DNA from: Bacteroidia bacterium
GTDB taxonomy: Bacteria > Bacteroidota > Bacteroidia > J057
Length of the DNA stretch: 64,000 nt
Direction: 5' to 3'
Assembly: GCA_030430205.1 (NCBI GenBank)
Contig: JAUIGE010000014.1
Location: 1 to 64,000, forward strand
Shown: one piece after another, positions 18,620-32,545 of the stretch
Position numbering within the stretch: the stretch's first letter is position 1
How the letters are laid out: the number at the start of each line of letters is the position of its first letter
Position numbers and translations under genes: made by a program
The notes under the pieces: generated by a model
Database searches by the model: none
Told to the model about the DNA's origin: nothing
What the model saw: only the letters and a program-made list of their open reading frames with translations

Positions 18620-18640
18620 TCAATAGGTACTAAATTGTTC

Positions 18641-21852
<3,212 letters not shown>

Positions 21853-21919
21853 CGGATGAGAGGATTTGCAGATGGGGAAACGCTGGTCTTGATGATTTTT
21901 TATGTTTTTTTTTTGTAAT

Positions 21920-22954
21920 ATGAATTTCCCCATACATGCTTATCAAATAAGGCTTCTCTCCTGTATCATTGCAGGCTTTTTGCTCAGTTGCACACAGGAA
22001 ACGCCCCCTGCTCCGCAGGGCATGATCTACATCCCTGCGGGATCTTATACCATGGGCGGCAGAAGTGCCCAGGCTTATCAGGACGAGTTTCCCCGTCATG
22101 AGGTGGAAGTCTCGGCCTTCTTTATGGATGAAACGGAAGTGAGCAATGCCGCTTTCGCTGCCTTTGTGGAAGCCAGCGGCTACAAGACCGTGGCGGAGCG
22201 CCCCATAGACTGGGAAGAAATGAAGCAGGAGCTTCCGCCCGGAACGCCTCGCCCCCCCGACTCCATCCTGCAGCCGGGTTCTTTGACCTTTCACCCTACC
22301 CAGGGAAAAGTGGACCTCAACCGCTACGATCTGTGGTGGGAGTGGACCATCGGCGCCGACTGGCGCCATCCCGAAGGGCCCGGCAGCGACATCGCTGAGC
22401 GCATGGACCACCCGGTGGTGCATATCGCCTGGGAAGATGCCCAGGCCTACGCCCAATGGGCAGGCAAACGCCTGCCGACCGAGGCTGAGTGGGAGTGGGC
22501 CGCCATCGGCGGCAATAACGACAACAAATACCCCTGGGGGAATGGCAGCATCGAAGATGCACACGATAAAGCCAATTTCTGGCAAGGCAATTTTCCCTAC
22601 CAAAATACTGCAGCAGATGGCTATATCGCCACCTCCCCCGTCAAAAGCTATCCGCCCAATGCCTATGGCCTCTACGATATGGCCGGCAACGTCTGGGAGT
22701 GGTGCTCCGACAAATACAACATCAGGACCTATGCAGAAGCAGAGGAAAAGGGAAAATCTCTTAACCCCCAGGGCCCTTCCGAATCCTTTGACCCCAATGA
22801 GCCTTATGTGAAAAATAAATACGCGATTCGGGGCGGCTCATTCCTCTGCAATGACAGCTATTGCAGCGGCTATCGGACAGCGAGGAGGATGCCTTCGGAG
22901 GGGGAGTCAGGGGCGAACCATAAGGGCTTTCGTTGTGTGAGGGGGGTGGAGTGA
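21920..22954 (+). CDS. Formylglycine-generating enzyme (SUMF1 family), lipoprotein
   Basis: Predicted FGE-sulfatase domain protein. The family oxidises a cysteine of type I sulfatases to C-alpha-formylglycine. 344 residues with a type II signal (SCIIAGFLLSCTQE), so a lipoprotein. Fold landmarks: GMIYIPAGSYTMGG, DETEVSNAAFAAFV, LPTEAEWEWAAIGG, NAYGLYDMAGNVWEW and a C-terminal GFRCVRG. Cys310 and Cys315 in GGSFLCNDSYCSGYR have the same C-x4-C spacing as the catalytic pair of true FGEs, whereas most SUMF1-like proteins lack them. No sulfatase is encoded in the window. An in-frame ATG six codons upstream is less suited to the signal peptide. Confidence 0.88.
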   Translation: MNFPIHAYQIRLLSCIIAGFLLSCTQETPPAPQGMIYIPAGSYTMGGRSAQAYQDEFPRHEVEVSAFFMDETEVSNAAFAAFVEASGYKTVAERPIDWEEMKQELPPGTPRPPDSILQPGSLTFHPTQGKVDLNRYDLWWEWTIGADWRHPEGPGSDIAERMDHPVVHIAWEDAQAYAQWAGKRLPTEAEWEWAAIGGNNDNKYPWGNGSIEDAHDKANFWQGNFPYQNTAADGYIATSPVKSYPPNAYGLYDMAGNVWEWCSDKYNIRTYAEAEEKGKSLNPQGPSESFDPNEPYVKNKYAIRGGSFLCNDSYCSGYRTARRMPSEGESGANHKGFRCVRGVE

Positions 22955-23352
22955 TAAAAATTATGTTTTTTCTCAATTTAAATGGTTTTAAAGGCGCTTT
23001 CGAATACCGAATTGCTGACAGGCGAAACGCCTGAGAAGATCGGTCGGCACTTGCTTTTCAGCAGCCCTCCAAGCCCTGAAGGGGCGACAGACGGCAACAC
23101 AGGGCAAGGCCCTGTGACAGACATGCCTCGTAAAGTAGAAGCCCTGCAAGGGCGATATACCTGATACTTCGCCCTTGCAGGGCTCTATAGGTTTTAGGCG
23201 GATGCCTAATCATAGGGCTTTGCCCTATGTGGGTGTACTTCGCCCCTTTGGGGCTCGGTACCATTGGGAAGGGAAAAACTCAAAAAAATACGCTGCATGC
23301 ATAACATTTTCCAAACCTTCCCTATATTTGAGTGATAACTGCAATTCGCTCG
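22955..23352. repeat. REP-like hairpin cluster
   Basis: No gene. The spacer holds a series of GC-rich palindromes built on GGGC/GCCC: CAGGGC-AAG-GCCCTG near 23099-23113, a 16-bp perfect inverted repeat AGCCCTGCAAGGGCGA/TCGCCCTTGCAGGGCT (23140-23184), ATAGGGC-TTT-GCCCTAT (about 23212-23228) and GCCCC-TTT-GGGGC. This is the pattern of REP/BIME-type intergenic elements. Confidence 0.75.
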
Positions 23353-24642
23353 ATGATGACAAAAAGGGTTTGTGTGATCGGTGCCGGGCCTTCCGGCATC
23401 ACGGCTTTAAAAAGCCTGCTGGACCAGGGACTGGATGTGGTCGCTTTTGACCGCAACCAGGAGGTGGGCGGCAACTGGATTTTCTCCGAAAAGCAGACTC
23501 ACTCCAGCGTGTTTGAAACCACCCATATCATCAGCTCCAAAACCCTTTCGCAGTACGAAGACTTTCCCTTTGAGGAATTTGATCCTGGCGTATCCGACTA
23601 CCCCTCACACGACGAACTTCGTCGCTATTTCCAGGCTTACGCCCGCAAATTCGGGCTCTATGAGCACATTGAGTTTGAGACGATGGTCAAACACTGCGCG
23701 TGGGTAAACGAAGGGGAATGGCGGATTACGGTCGGGCAGAAAGGCGAAGAGCGAATCGAAAGATTCACGGACCTGGTCGTTTGCAACGGCCACCACTGGC
23801 AGCCCCGCTGGCCGCAATTTGAAGGCGAATTCACAGGTGAATACCTGCATTCGCATCAGTTCAAGCGCGCAGCGCCTTTCGCCGACAAGCGCATGCTGGT
23901 GATCGGCGGCGGCAACTCCGCCTGCGATGTGGCTGTCGAAACCAGCCGTGTCAGCGCCAAAACCAGCATCAGCTGGCGCAGGGGCTACAAGATCATCCCC
24001 AAATTTCTGCTGGGCAAACCCACCGATATCATCGGTGAAGGCCTGACCTGGATGCCCCTCGGCTTCCGCAACTGGACCGCCAACCTGATCAGCAATTTCT
24101 TTGTCGGCCCCAACAGGCTGTATGGCCTGCAAAAGCCGGACACCAAGTTTGGTGAGACACACCCCACCGTCAATGACGAATTGCTCTACCGCATCCGCCA
24201 TGGCAAGGTACATCCCAGGGTGAATATCGCCCGTTTTGAAGGAAAAACCGTGCATTTTGAAGATGGCTCACAGGAAGAATTTGATGTCGTGATCGCCTGC
24301 ACGGGCTATGTGCTGGCGCACCCTTTTTTCGATAAAGACTTTATCGACTACAGCAGCGGGCCCGTGCCGCTCTGGCTGAAGATGTTTCATCCGGAATACA
24401 AAAATCTCTACTTCGTAGGCATGTTTCAGCCCCTGGGCTGTGTCTGGCCCATGGCAGAGTTGCAGGCGCGCCTCATGGCGAAGGAGCTGGCAGGCCAATG
24501 GCAACGCCCCGCCAACATCCGCTCACTCTGCGAAAAGGAAGTCAAGGCGCCCCATTTCAAACAAATAGATACACCGAGACACACGATCACCGTAGATTAT
24601 CATGTGTTTAAAAGACAGTTGAAGAGGGAATTAGCTAATTAG
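23353..24642 (+). CDS. Flavin-containing monooxygenase (FMO type)
   Basis: FAD- and NADPH-dependent monooxygenase, about 429 residues, probably cytosolic. The FAD Rossmann motif GAGPSG lies near residues 10-15, the FMO fingerprint FTGEYLHSHQFK fits FxGxxxHxxxY/F, and a second dinucleotide motif GGGNSACDVAVE serves NADPH. VVIACTGYVLAHPFF is the usual C-terminal ATG-like motif. The start is one of two adjacent ATGs (23353 or 23356), since MTKRVCVIGAGPSG is the natural N-terminus. It is followed 60 bp later by an acyl-CoA dehydrogenase, an SDR and a dienoyl-CoA-reductase-like enzyme, suggesting oxidative breakdown of a ketone, terpenoid or lipid. N-, S- or Baeyer-Villiger oxygenation are all possible. 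Confidence 0.9.
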   Translation: MMTKRVCVIGAGPSGITALKSLLDQGLDVVAFDRNQEVGGNWIFSEKQTHSSVFETTHIISSKTLSQYEDFPFEEFDPGVSDYPSHDELRRYFQAYARKFGLYEHIEFETMVKHCAWVNEGEWRITVGQKGEERIERFTDLVVCNGHHWQPRWPQFEGEFTGEYLHSHQFKRAAPFADKRMLVIGGGNSACDVAVETSRVSAKTSISWRRGYKIIPKFLLGKPTDIIGEGLTWMPLGFRNWTANLISNFFVGPNRLYGLQKPDTKFGETHPTVNDELLYRIRHGKVHPRVNIARFEGKTVHFEDGSQEEFDVVIACTGYVLAHPFFDKDFIDYSSGPVPLWLKMFHPEYKNLYFVGMFQPLGCVWPMAELQARLMAKELAGQWQRPANIRSLCEKEVKAPHFKQIDTPRHTITVDYHVFKRQLKRELAN

Positions 24643-24655
24643 CTGATGTGCAGAT

Positions 24656-24688
24656 TACCCGAAACTCGAAACTCGAAACTCGAAACTA
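24656..24688. repeat. Short heptamer repeat, CGAAACT family
   Basis: About five CGAAACT units between the FMO and acyl-CoA dehydrogenase genes. An upstream ATG at 24646 would translate through this array, which is why the later ATG at 24703 is preferred for the next gene. Confidence 0.85.
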
Positions 24689-24702
24689 TAAAATATAAAC
24701 TT

Positions 24703-26511
24703 ATGTCAACCTATATCAACATGGACACCCTGCGCTTCATCCTTTTTGATGTGATGGGAGCGGAAAAGATGCTCGAACTTCCTCGTTTTCAGGAGTTTGA
24801 CAAAGAGTCAATTAACTTTTTGCTGGATGCCGTCAAGGATTTTTCGGATAAGGATTTGTATCCGGCTTTTCGGGAGATGGATGAAGATCCCGCTCGTTAT
24901 GAGGATGGCAAGATCATCGTGCATCCGGTGATCGAAAAGCTGATGAAACAAACAGCGGAGCTGGGCCTGATCGGTGGCGGCTTTGACTTTGAGCATGGCG
25001 GCATGCAGATGCCTGCCATGGTGCTGCAGGCAGCCAATTTTATCATGGAAGCTGCCAATAACAATGTGCCGGGCTACCCGGGCCTGACGGCCGGATCGGC
25101 GCATTTGATTGCGACTTTTGGCACAGAGGAGCTGACGCAAACCTACGTTCCCCGCATGATGACCGGCGAGTGGGCAGGCACCATGTGCCTGACGGAGCCG
25201 CAGGCGGGCAGTTCGCTGTCCGATGTGACCACCTCGGCCTCTCCTACGGAGGAGGGGCATTATATGATCAAAGGGCAGAAGATTTTCATCTCTGGCGGCG
25301 ATCATGAATATTCGGAGAACTTCGTTCACCTGGTGCTCGCGCGCATAGACGGCGCGCCCGCCGGCACCAAAGGCATCAGCCTTTTTGTGGTGCCCAAGCA
25401 TCGTCCTACCGCCGATGGCGGACTGGAGTTCAATGACGTAGTCACCGCAGGTGACTTTCAGAAAATGGGGCAGCGGGGCTATTGCACCACCCACCTTATG
25501 TTTGGCAGTGATGACAACAGCCGAGGCTGGCTGGTAGGCGAGCCGCATCGCGGCCTGAAGTATATGTTCCAGATGATGAATGAAGCCCGCATCGCGGTGG
25601 GCCGTGGCGGCGTCTCCGTAGCGACCGCTGCTTATCACGCTTCGCTGCAGTATGCGCATGAGCGCGCCCAGGGCAGAAGAATCAACAATGACGGTTCCAA
25701 AAACGTCTCCGCAGATCAGAACCTCATCATCGAGCATCCCGATGTGCGGCGGATGTTGCTGAAGCAAAAAGCGATTTCAGAAGGCGCATTGAGCCTGATA
25801 TTCCAGGCGTCCCTCTACCATGATCTCACCAGCGGAAATGAAGGAGCGGAAAAGGAAAAAAATCATTTGCTGCTGGAAATGCTTACGCCGGTCGCCAAGA
25901 CCTATCCTTCCGAAAAAGGCAAAGAATCGGTAGATGCAGGCCTGCAGGTACTGGGTGGCTATGGTTTTTGCTCCGAATACATTTTGCAGCAATACTACCG
26001 CGACATCCGCATCATGTCCATCTACGAAGGCACCACGGGCATACAATCCATGGATTTGCTGGGCAGAAAAATCCCCCTCGGCGGTGGAAAAGGGCTGAAA
26101 CTGCTGCAGGCAGATATACAGGCAAGCATCGAAGCAGCCATGGCCTACGATGAACTCAAGCCTTATGCAAAGGTATTGATCGAAAAGCTGGGTATCGTCC
26201 AGAAAGTCCTGGGCTTCCTGATGCCTTTCGCCATGAAAGGCGAGCATGAACGCTACCTCTCAGATGCAACGCTTTTTATGGATCTGTTTGGCACCATCAT
26301 CGTCGCCTGGCAATGGCTCAAAATGGCTACTACCGCCAAACAGGCCCTCGTCAGTGGCGCGACCACCTTTACCGCAGACTTTTACCAAAGTAAAATCCAC
26401 ACCATGCGCTTTTTCTACAAATACGAACTGGGCGAAGTCGATTCCCTTGCCAATACCCTGATGCATCCGGATGTATTGACGATATTGGGGGAGGAGGAAA
26501 TCATTGTTTAG
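24703..26511 (+). CDS. Acyl-CoA dehydrogenase
   Basis: FAD-dependent alpha,beta-dehydrogenation of an acyl-CoA, about 602 residues. The order is typical of the long bacterial ACADs: N-terminal helical domain (FLLDAVKDFSDKDLYPAFRE), FAD/substrate sheet (TMCLTEPQAGSSLSDV, IKGQKIFISGGDHE), C-terminal helices (VLGGYGFCSEYILQQYYRDI; IYEGTTGIQSMDLLGR, the region holding the catalytic Glu), and an extra C-terminal helical extension (about 470-602). The start MSTYINMDTLRF avoids a heptamer repeat that would otherwise be translated. It sits in a same-strand run with FMO, SDR and FadH-like genes, presumably one catabolic unit. Electron acceptor (ETF) genes are not nearby. Confidence 0.93.
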   Translation: MSTYINMDTLRFILFDVMGAEKMLELPRFQEFDKESINFLLDAVKDFSDKDLYPAFREMDEDPARYEDGKIIVHPVIEKLMKQTAELGLIGGGFDFEHGGMQMPAMVLQAANFIMEAANNNVPGYPGLTAGSAHLIATFGTEELTQTYVPRMMTGEWAGTMCLTEPQAGSSLSDVTTSASPTEEGHYMIKGQKIFISGGDHEYSENFVHLVLARIDGAPAGTKGISLFVVPKHRPTADGGLEFNDVVTAGDFQKMGQRGYCTTHLMFGSDDNSRGWLVGEPHRGLKYMFQMMNEARIAVGRGGVSVATAAYHASLQYAHERAQGRRINNDGSKNVSADQNLIIEHPDVRRMLLKQKAISEGALSLIFQASLYHDLTSGNEGAEKEKNHLLLEMLTPVAKTYPSEKGKESVDAGLQVLGGYGFCSEYILQQYYRDIRIMSIYEGTTGIQSMDLLGRKIPLGGGKGLKLLQADIQASIEAAMAYDELKPYAKVLIEKLGIVQKVLGFLMPFAMKGEHERYLSDATLFMDLFGTIIVAWQWLKMATTAKQALVSGATTFTADFYQSKIHTMRFFYKYELGEVDSLANTLMHPDVLTILGEEEIIV

Positions 26512-26517
26512 GAATAC

Positions 26518-26600
26518 GTTTTGGGTTCCGAGTTTCGGGTTCCGGGTTTCGGGTTCCGGGAAGTGGTACTCGAAACCCAAAACTCAAAACTCGAAACGTT
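26518..26600. repeat. Degenerate heptamer repeat, inverted halves
   Basis: GGGTTCC/GAGTTTC-type units followed, after a short centre, by CTCGAAA/CCCAAAA-type units. The array could fold into a long imperfect hairpin between two genes of the same run. Confidence 0.9.
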
Positions 26601-26606
26601 TTAATT

Positions 26607-27377
26607 ATGAGAATAAAACCGCTATTTAATTTAACTGGCAAGGTTGCCATTGTGACGGGCGCGAGTAAGGGCATAGGCGAGTCTATTGCCCGAGGTCTGG
26701 CGGAGTTTGGGGCGAAGGTGGTGATCTGTAGCCGCAAGCAGGAGGCTGTGGATGAAGTGGCGGCGGCCATGCAGGCTGATGGCCTGGAGGTGACGGCTGT
26801 CGCCTGCCATGTGGGCGATAGCGCCCAGCTCGATCAGCTCGTGGCGCAGACCCTCGCGGCCTACGGTCGCATCGACATACTCGTCAACAATGCCGCGACC
26901 AATCCCTATTTCGGGCCGGTCGAAGGCTCCGGCGAAGAGGCCTTCACCAAGGTCATGAACATCAATGTACAAGCGCCACTCGAATTGGCGAAACGCTGCC
27001 TCCCCCATTTCAAAAAAGCCGGTGGCGGCTCTATCATCAACATCAGTTCGGTGGAAGGCATGAAGCCCGCCTTCGGGCTGGGCATCTACAGCACCAGCAA
27101 AGCTGCCTTGACCATGGTCACCAACAACATGGCCAAGGAATGGGGCCCATTCAACATACGCGCCAATACCATCTGCCCGGGTTTGGTCAAAACCAAATTC
27201 AGCCAGGCCCTCTGGTCCAACGATAGCATCGTCAGGCAATACAACAAAGCGACGCCCCTCAAGCGCCCGGCCGAGCCGGATGAATTGGCCGGTGTGGCCG
27301 TATTTCTGGCGTCTGACGCCAGCAGCTATGTGAGCGGCAGTGTGATTGCTGTGGATGGCGGGTATATGCTCGCTTAG
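26607..27377 (+). CDS. SDR-family oxidoreductase (FabG-like)
   Basis: Classical short-chain dehydrogenase/reductase of 256 residues, NAD(P)-dependent and cytosolic. Cofactor motif TGASKGIGES near residues 15-24, NNAATNP for structural stabilisation, catalytic Ser in INISSVEG and YSTSK (Tyr-x3-Lys) near residues 157-161, and the C-terminal YVSGSVIAVDGGYM typical of the family. By its place between an acyl-CoA dehydrogenase and a FadH-like enzyme it may act as a hydroxyacyl- or ketoacyl-CoA oxidoreductase, but the substrate is inference. Confidence 0.93.
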   Translation: MRIKPLFNLTGKVAIVTGASKGIGESIARGLAEFGAKVVICSRKQEAVDEVAAAMQADGLEVTAVACHVGDSAQLDQLVAQTLAAYGRIDILVNNAATNPYFGPVEGSGEEAFTKVMNINVQAPLELAKRCLPHFKKAGGGSIINISSVEGMKPAFGLGIYSTSKAALTMVTNNMAKEWGPFNIRANTICPGLVKTKFSQALWSNDSIVRQYNKATPLKRPAEPDELAGVAVFLASDASSYVSGSVIAVDGGYMLA

Positions 27378-27408
27378 GGAGGCGGGACGAAAGGCGCAGG
27401 ACCGTGAT

Positions 27409-27440
27409 ACCCGAAACCCGAAACCCGAAACCCAAAACTT
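27409..27440. repeat. Short heptamer repeat, ACCCGAA family
   Basis: Four to five ACCCGAA units directly upstream of the FadH-like gene. Confidence 0.85.
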
Positions 27441-27457
27441 TTAAACACTAAACTTAA

Positions 27458-29488
<2,031 letters not shown>

Positions 29489-29498
29489 GGAGGAAGAG

Positions 29499-29587
29499 TA
29501 GACACAGAATTTGACTGATTTGACTGATTTACACAGCCTGGCTTATTTACCGTGAAAATCATTTTAATCTGTGTAAATCTGTGTCTA
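29499..29587. repeat. Inverted repeat with 9-nt units
   Basis: TAGACACAGA and GATTTACACAG on the left are complemented by CTGTGTAAATC and TGTGTCTA on the right. Between them the 9-nt unit TTTGACTGA is repeated. It is an intergenic palindromic element and could act as a terminator after the catabolic run. Confidence 0.7.
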
Positions 29588-29617
29588 TCTTAACCCTTTC
29601 ATTAAAGCAATCCCAAC

Positions 29618-31015
29618 ATGAACGCCTCCAACTCCCCCACCCTCAAGCACCTCCCATGGATCATTGGCTCCCTACTCATCTTGCTGAGTTGTAGCGCAAG
29701 CAAGCAAAAAAGCGCTGAAAACCCCGTCTATACAGACATCCAACAGCTCTATACCGCCAGCTGCTCCGGTTGCCATGGGCAACAATTGCAGCATTTCAAA
29801 ATCCTGAAATCCCACGAAAAACCAGCCGAGGCCCTCGCCCAGACCATCCAAAAGGGCAATACCGACGCAGGCATGCCTGCTTTTGGCGAGACCCTCAGCG
29901 AGCAGCAAATCCGCGAACTCAGCGCGTACATCAAAGGATTTGACTACGAGGAAAACCACATCGTGGAGTCCAGCGGAGACAAAGACTACACCACAGAAAT
30001 CGTGGTAGATGGGCTCGAAATCCCCTGGGGGATGGAGTTTCTCCCCGGCGGGGATATGCTGATCGCGGAGCGCAAAGGCGTGCTTTCCCGTTTTTCCAAA
30101 ACGACTGGCCTGCATCCCATCAGCGGCTTACCGCCTATCCGTGCCAAAGGGCAGGGCGGCCTGATGGACCTGAAACTGCATCCGCAGTATGAAGAAAATG
30201 GCTGGCTGTATATTTCCTTTTCCTATATAGATGAACAAAACAGCCGGGCCGGCAATACCCAAATCATCAGAGCCCAGCTGCAAAATGATGCTTTAACCCA
30301 AATAGAAACCATCTACAAAGGCACACCTGCCACCACCACCAACCACCATTTTGGCAACCGTATGGTCTTTGACCGGGAGGGCTATCTCTACTTTTCCAAT
30401 GGCGAAAGGGGTGAAAGGGATGTTTTTCCGCAAAGCCTCGATAATACCAATGGCAAAATCCATCGCTTACACGATGACGGAAGCATCCCTGAGGACAATC
30501 CCTTTGTAGGGCAGGAGAATGCCGTAGGCTCCATTTACAGCTACGGCCACAGGAATCCGCAGGGATTGGCATTGCACCCTGTCACAGGGCAAATCTGGGA
30601 GCATGAGCACGGCCCGCGCGGCGGGGATGAGATCAACATCATCCAGCCTGGCGTCAACTACGGCTGGCCCGTCATCACCTACGGCATCAACTATATCGGT
30701 ACCATCATCACCGAACTCACCGAAAAGGAGGGCATGGAGCAGCCCATCCATTATTACCTCCCTTCCATAGCGCCCTGCGGCATGGCGTTTCTGGACAGCG
30801 AGATTTATCCGGCATGGAAAAACAACCTCTTTATCGGCTCCCTGCGCTTTCAGTACCTTGAGCGCCTCGTCCTCAAAGACAATAGCGTCATCTACCAGGA
30901 AAAGATGCTCGAAGAGTTTGGCAGCCGCGTGCGCGATGTGCGGGTCGGACCCGATGGCTATCTGTATGTGGCGCTGGAAGGGCCGGGACGGATTTTGAAG
31001 GTTTTGCCGCGCTAG
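29618..31015 (+). CDS. Cytochrome c / PQQ-type sugar dehydrogenase lipoprotein
   Basis: 465 residues in two parts. After a type II signal peptide (GSLLILLSCSAS) comes a c-type cytochrome domain with haem motif CSGCH at residues 49-53 and a distal Met in GMPAFGE. From about residue 120 follows a beta-propeller of the glucose/sorbosone dehydrogenase (GSDH) family (EIPWGMEFLPGGDMLIAER; GLALHPVTGQIWEHEHGPRG; NYGWPVITYG). Such proteins oxidise sugars in the periplasm with PQQ and pass electrons to the haem. Whether PQQ is made by this organism cannot be told from the window. No operon partner is evident. Confidence 0.9.
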   Translation: MNASNSPTLKHLPWIIGSLLILLSCSASKQKSAENPVYTDIQQLYTASCSGCHGQQLQHFKILKSHEKPAEALAQTIQKGNTDAGMPAFGETLSEQQIRELSAYIKGFDYEENHIVESSGDKDYTTEIVVDGLEIPWGMEFLPGGDMLIAERKGVLSRFSKTTGLHPISGLPPIRAKGQGGLMDLKLHPQYEENGWLYISFSYIDEQNSRAGNTQIIRAQLQNDALTQIETIYKGTPATTTNHHFGNRMVFDREGYLYFSNGERGERDVFPQSLDNTNGKIHRLHDDGSIPEDNPFVGQENAVGSIYSYGHRNPQGLALHPVTGQIWEHEHGPRGGDEINIIQPGVNYGWPVITYGINYIGTIITELTEKEGMEQPIHYYLPSIAPCGMAFLDSEIYPAWKNNLFIGSLRFQYLERLVLKDNSVIYQEKMLEEFGSRVRDVRVGPDGYLYVALEGPGRILKVLPR

Positions 31016-31129
31016 GGGGTAGTTGGCGGACTTGTGCGCCTCTTTAAGTTCGCAAGCAACGCATCCTGCTCGATTTTTTCAGAACGAATCTTCACGGATT
31101 AACAGACGAAGAACTATTAATCAGAAAAA

Positions 31130-32302
31130 ATGAAAAAACTACTCATCGTATTCGGCCTACTCCTGGCTCTCGTATGTCAGGGACAACAAATTGACAGGGA
31201 ACTTAAAATCGTAGAATTTTCAGGCAGAGGATATGAACTAGGTCTTCAGCATGGCAAAGAGTTAAAACAAGAAATTGGGGAAATAATAACGGCATGGAAA
31301 AAGAACGCATCAAAATCATTGGGAAAGGATGCCGATTTGGTACTCAACGACTTTTTTGCGTACGCTGATTTTACAGAAGCCATCATGAAATGGACACCTG
31401 AACTCTATGAAGAAGTGAAAGGGATTGCTGATGGATCAGGCCAAAAATTCAATGATGTGATGGTTTTAAATCTCCTGGATGAGTTTTGGGTTTACATAAA
31501 CAACCTGAGGCATCATCATTGCACCAGTGTTGGTGTACCTTCCAGAAATGGCAAGCCCGGATATATTTCTCAAAATATGGACCTTGAAAACTATACGGAT
31601 GGTTTTCAGGTGCTTATGCGCCTGAAAAAAAATAAGGATAGTCCAGAACAACTGATTCTAACCCACCCGGGATTAATCGTTTTGAATGGCCTAAATGAGG
31701 AAGGAATCGGGGTTTGTGTAAATACGCTCATGCAGCTTAAGGCTTCATCAAATGGGCTGCCCGTTGCCTTTGTCATTCGGAAGATTATCAATTCAACGAG
31801 TAAGGAAGGTGTGCTCTCATTTATCCAACATGTAAACCACGCCTCCGGACAGAATTATATTATTGGCATTAAGGGAGAAGTCTATGACTTTGAGGCTTCA
31901 GCCAATAAAGTGGTGCGATATGACCCAAACAATAACAACGGGACCGTTTATCATACGAATCATCCTGTTGTGAATGATGATATCAAACCCTGGTTTAAAA
32001 AATACAATCCCAATTTGAAGGAAAAGTCAAGACCTACCCGATCAAACAGTTATCTTCGATTTAAAGCAGTTGAAAGCAGAATGAAATCCCATTCAGAGGT
32101 GAGTGATGTACTGATAAAAGAGGCCTTGCGTTCCAGAGATAATGAGAAAAATCCGGTTTGCAGAACGAACACGGAAAATGGATACGGATTTACTTTTGCA
32201 TCCATTGTTATGACGCATTCCGGAACACCTTTTATTCAAATTCTCGCCGGTCCACCGGATGAATCTGATTACCAGAGGGTTGATTTCAGCTCAAATAAAT
32301 AA
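31130..32302 (+). CDS. C45-family peptidase/acyltransferase-like protein
   Basis: 390 residues with a signal peptide (MKKLLIVFGLLLALVCQGQ). It resembles the acyl-CoA:6-aminopenicillanic-acid acyltransferase/C45 Ntn-hydrolase family. The candidate nucleophile is Cys131 in HHHCTSVGV, followed by GKPGYISQNMDLENYTDG and LTHPGLIVLNGLNEEGIGV, which match the Ntn fold. Family members usually self-cleave before the cysteine, then hydrolyse amide bonds. The substrate is unknown; a role in peptidoglycan or antibiotic amide turnover is only inference. It is AT-richer than the genes before it and marks the edge of the accessory island. Confidence 0.8.
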   Translation: MKKLLIVFGLLLALVCQGQQIDRELKIVEFSGRGYELGLQHGKELKQEIGEIITAWKKNASKSLGKDADLVLNDFFAYADFTEAIMKWTPELYEEVKGIADGSGQKFNDVMVLNLLDEFWVYINNLRHHHCTSVGVPSRNGKPGYISQNMDLENYTDGFQVLMRLKKNKDSPEQLILTHPGLIVLNGLNEEGIGVCVNTLMQLKASSNGLPVAFVIRKIINSTSKEGVLSFIQHVNHASGQNYIIGIKGEVYDFEASANKVVRYDPNNNNGTVYHTNHPVVNDDIKPWFKKYNPNLKEKSRPTRSNSYLRFKAVESRMKSHSEVSDVLIKEALRSRDNEKNPVCRTNTENGYGFTFASIVMTHSGTPFIQILAGPPDESDYQRVDFSSNK

Positions 32303-32526
32303 TGGTTATTGCCCCTAAAACCGATGGCGTCAACAGCTTTGCTGCTCGCTGGATTTTTTGGATATTTAAATTGAAACTAAAGGCCTAATGAAAAACATCA
32401 TTTCCCTATCAAATTTGTTACAAATAGAGCCGCTATATTATAGCGGGTTAGCGGGGGAATGTGCGTTTTTGAAGCCTGCGGGCTACAAAGAATAAGATTT
32501 ACAAACAATATAGCGTATACACTAAT
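32303..32526. other. Leading edge of the cassette array
   Basis: No gene. It contains a near-perfect 17-bp palindrome CCGCTATATTATAGCGG (32430-32446), and the pieces AAATTTGTTA (32411-32420) and GCGGGTTAGCGG (32443-32454), both of which recur at 44392-44416 on the other side of the island. The last bases before the first cassette, TACACTAAT, resemble the L'-side sequence of later attC-like sites. No attI or integrase promoter can be named. Confidence 0.45.
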
Positions 32527-32545
32527 GTTGGTTGCAATTTGAAAA

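Noticed and set aside
24656-27440. CRISPR array from repeated short units
   Set aside because: Units are contiguous heptamers without unique spacers, and no cas gene is present.
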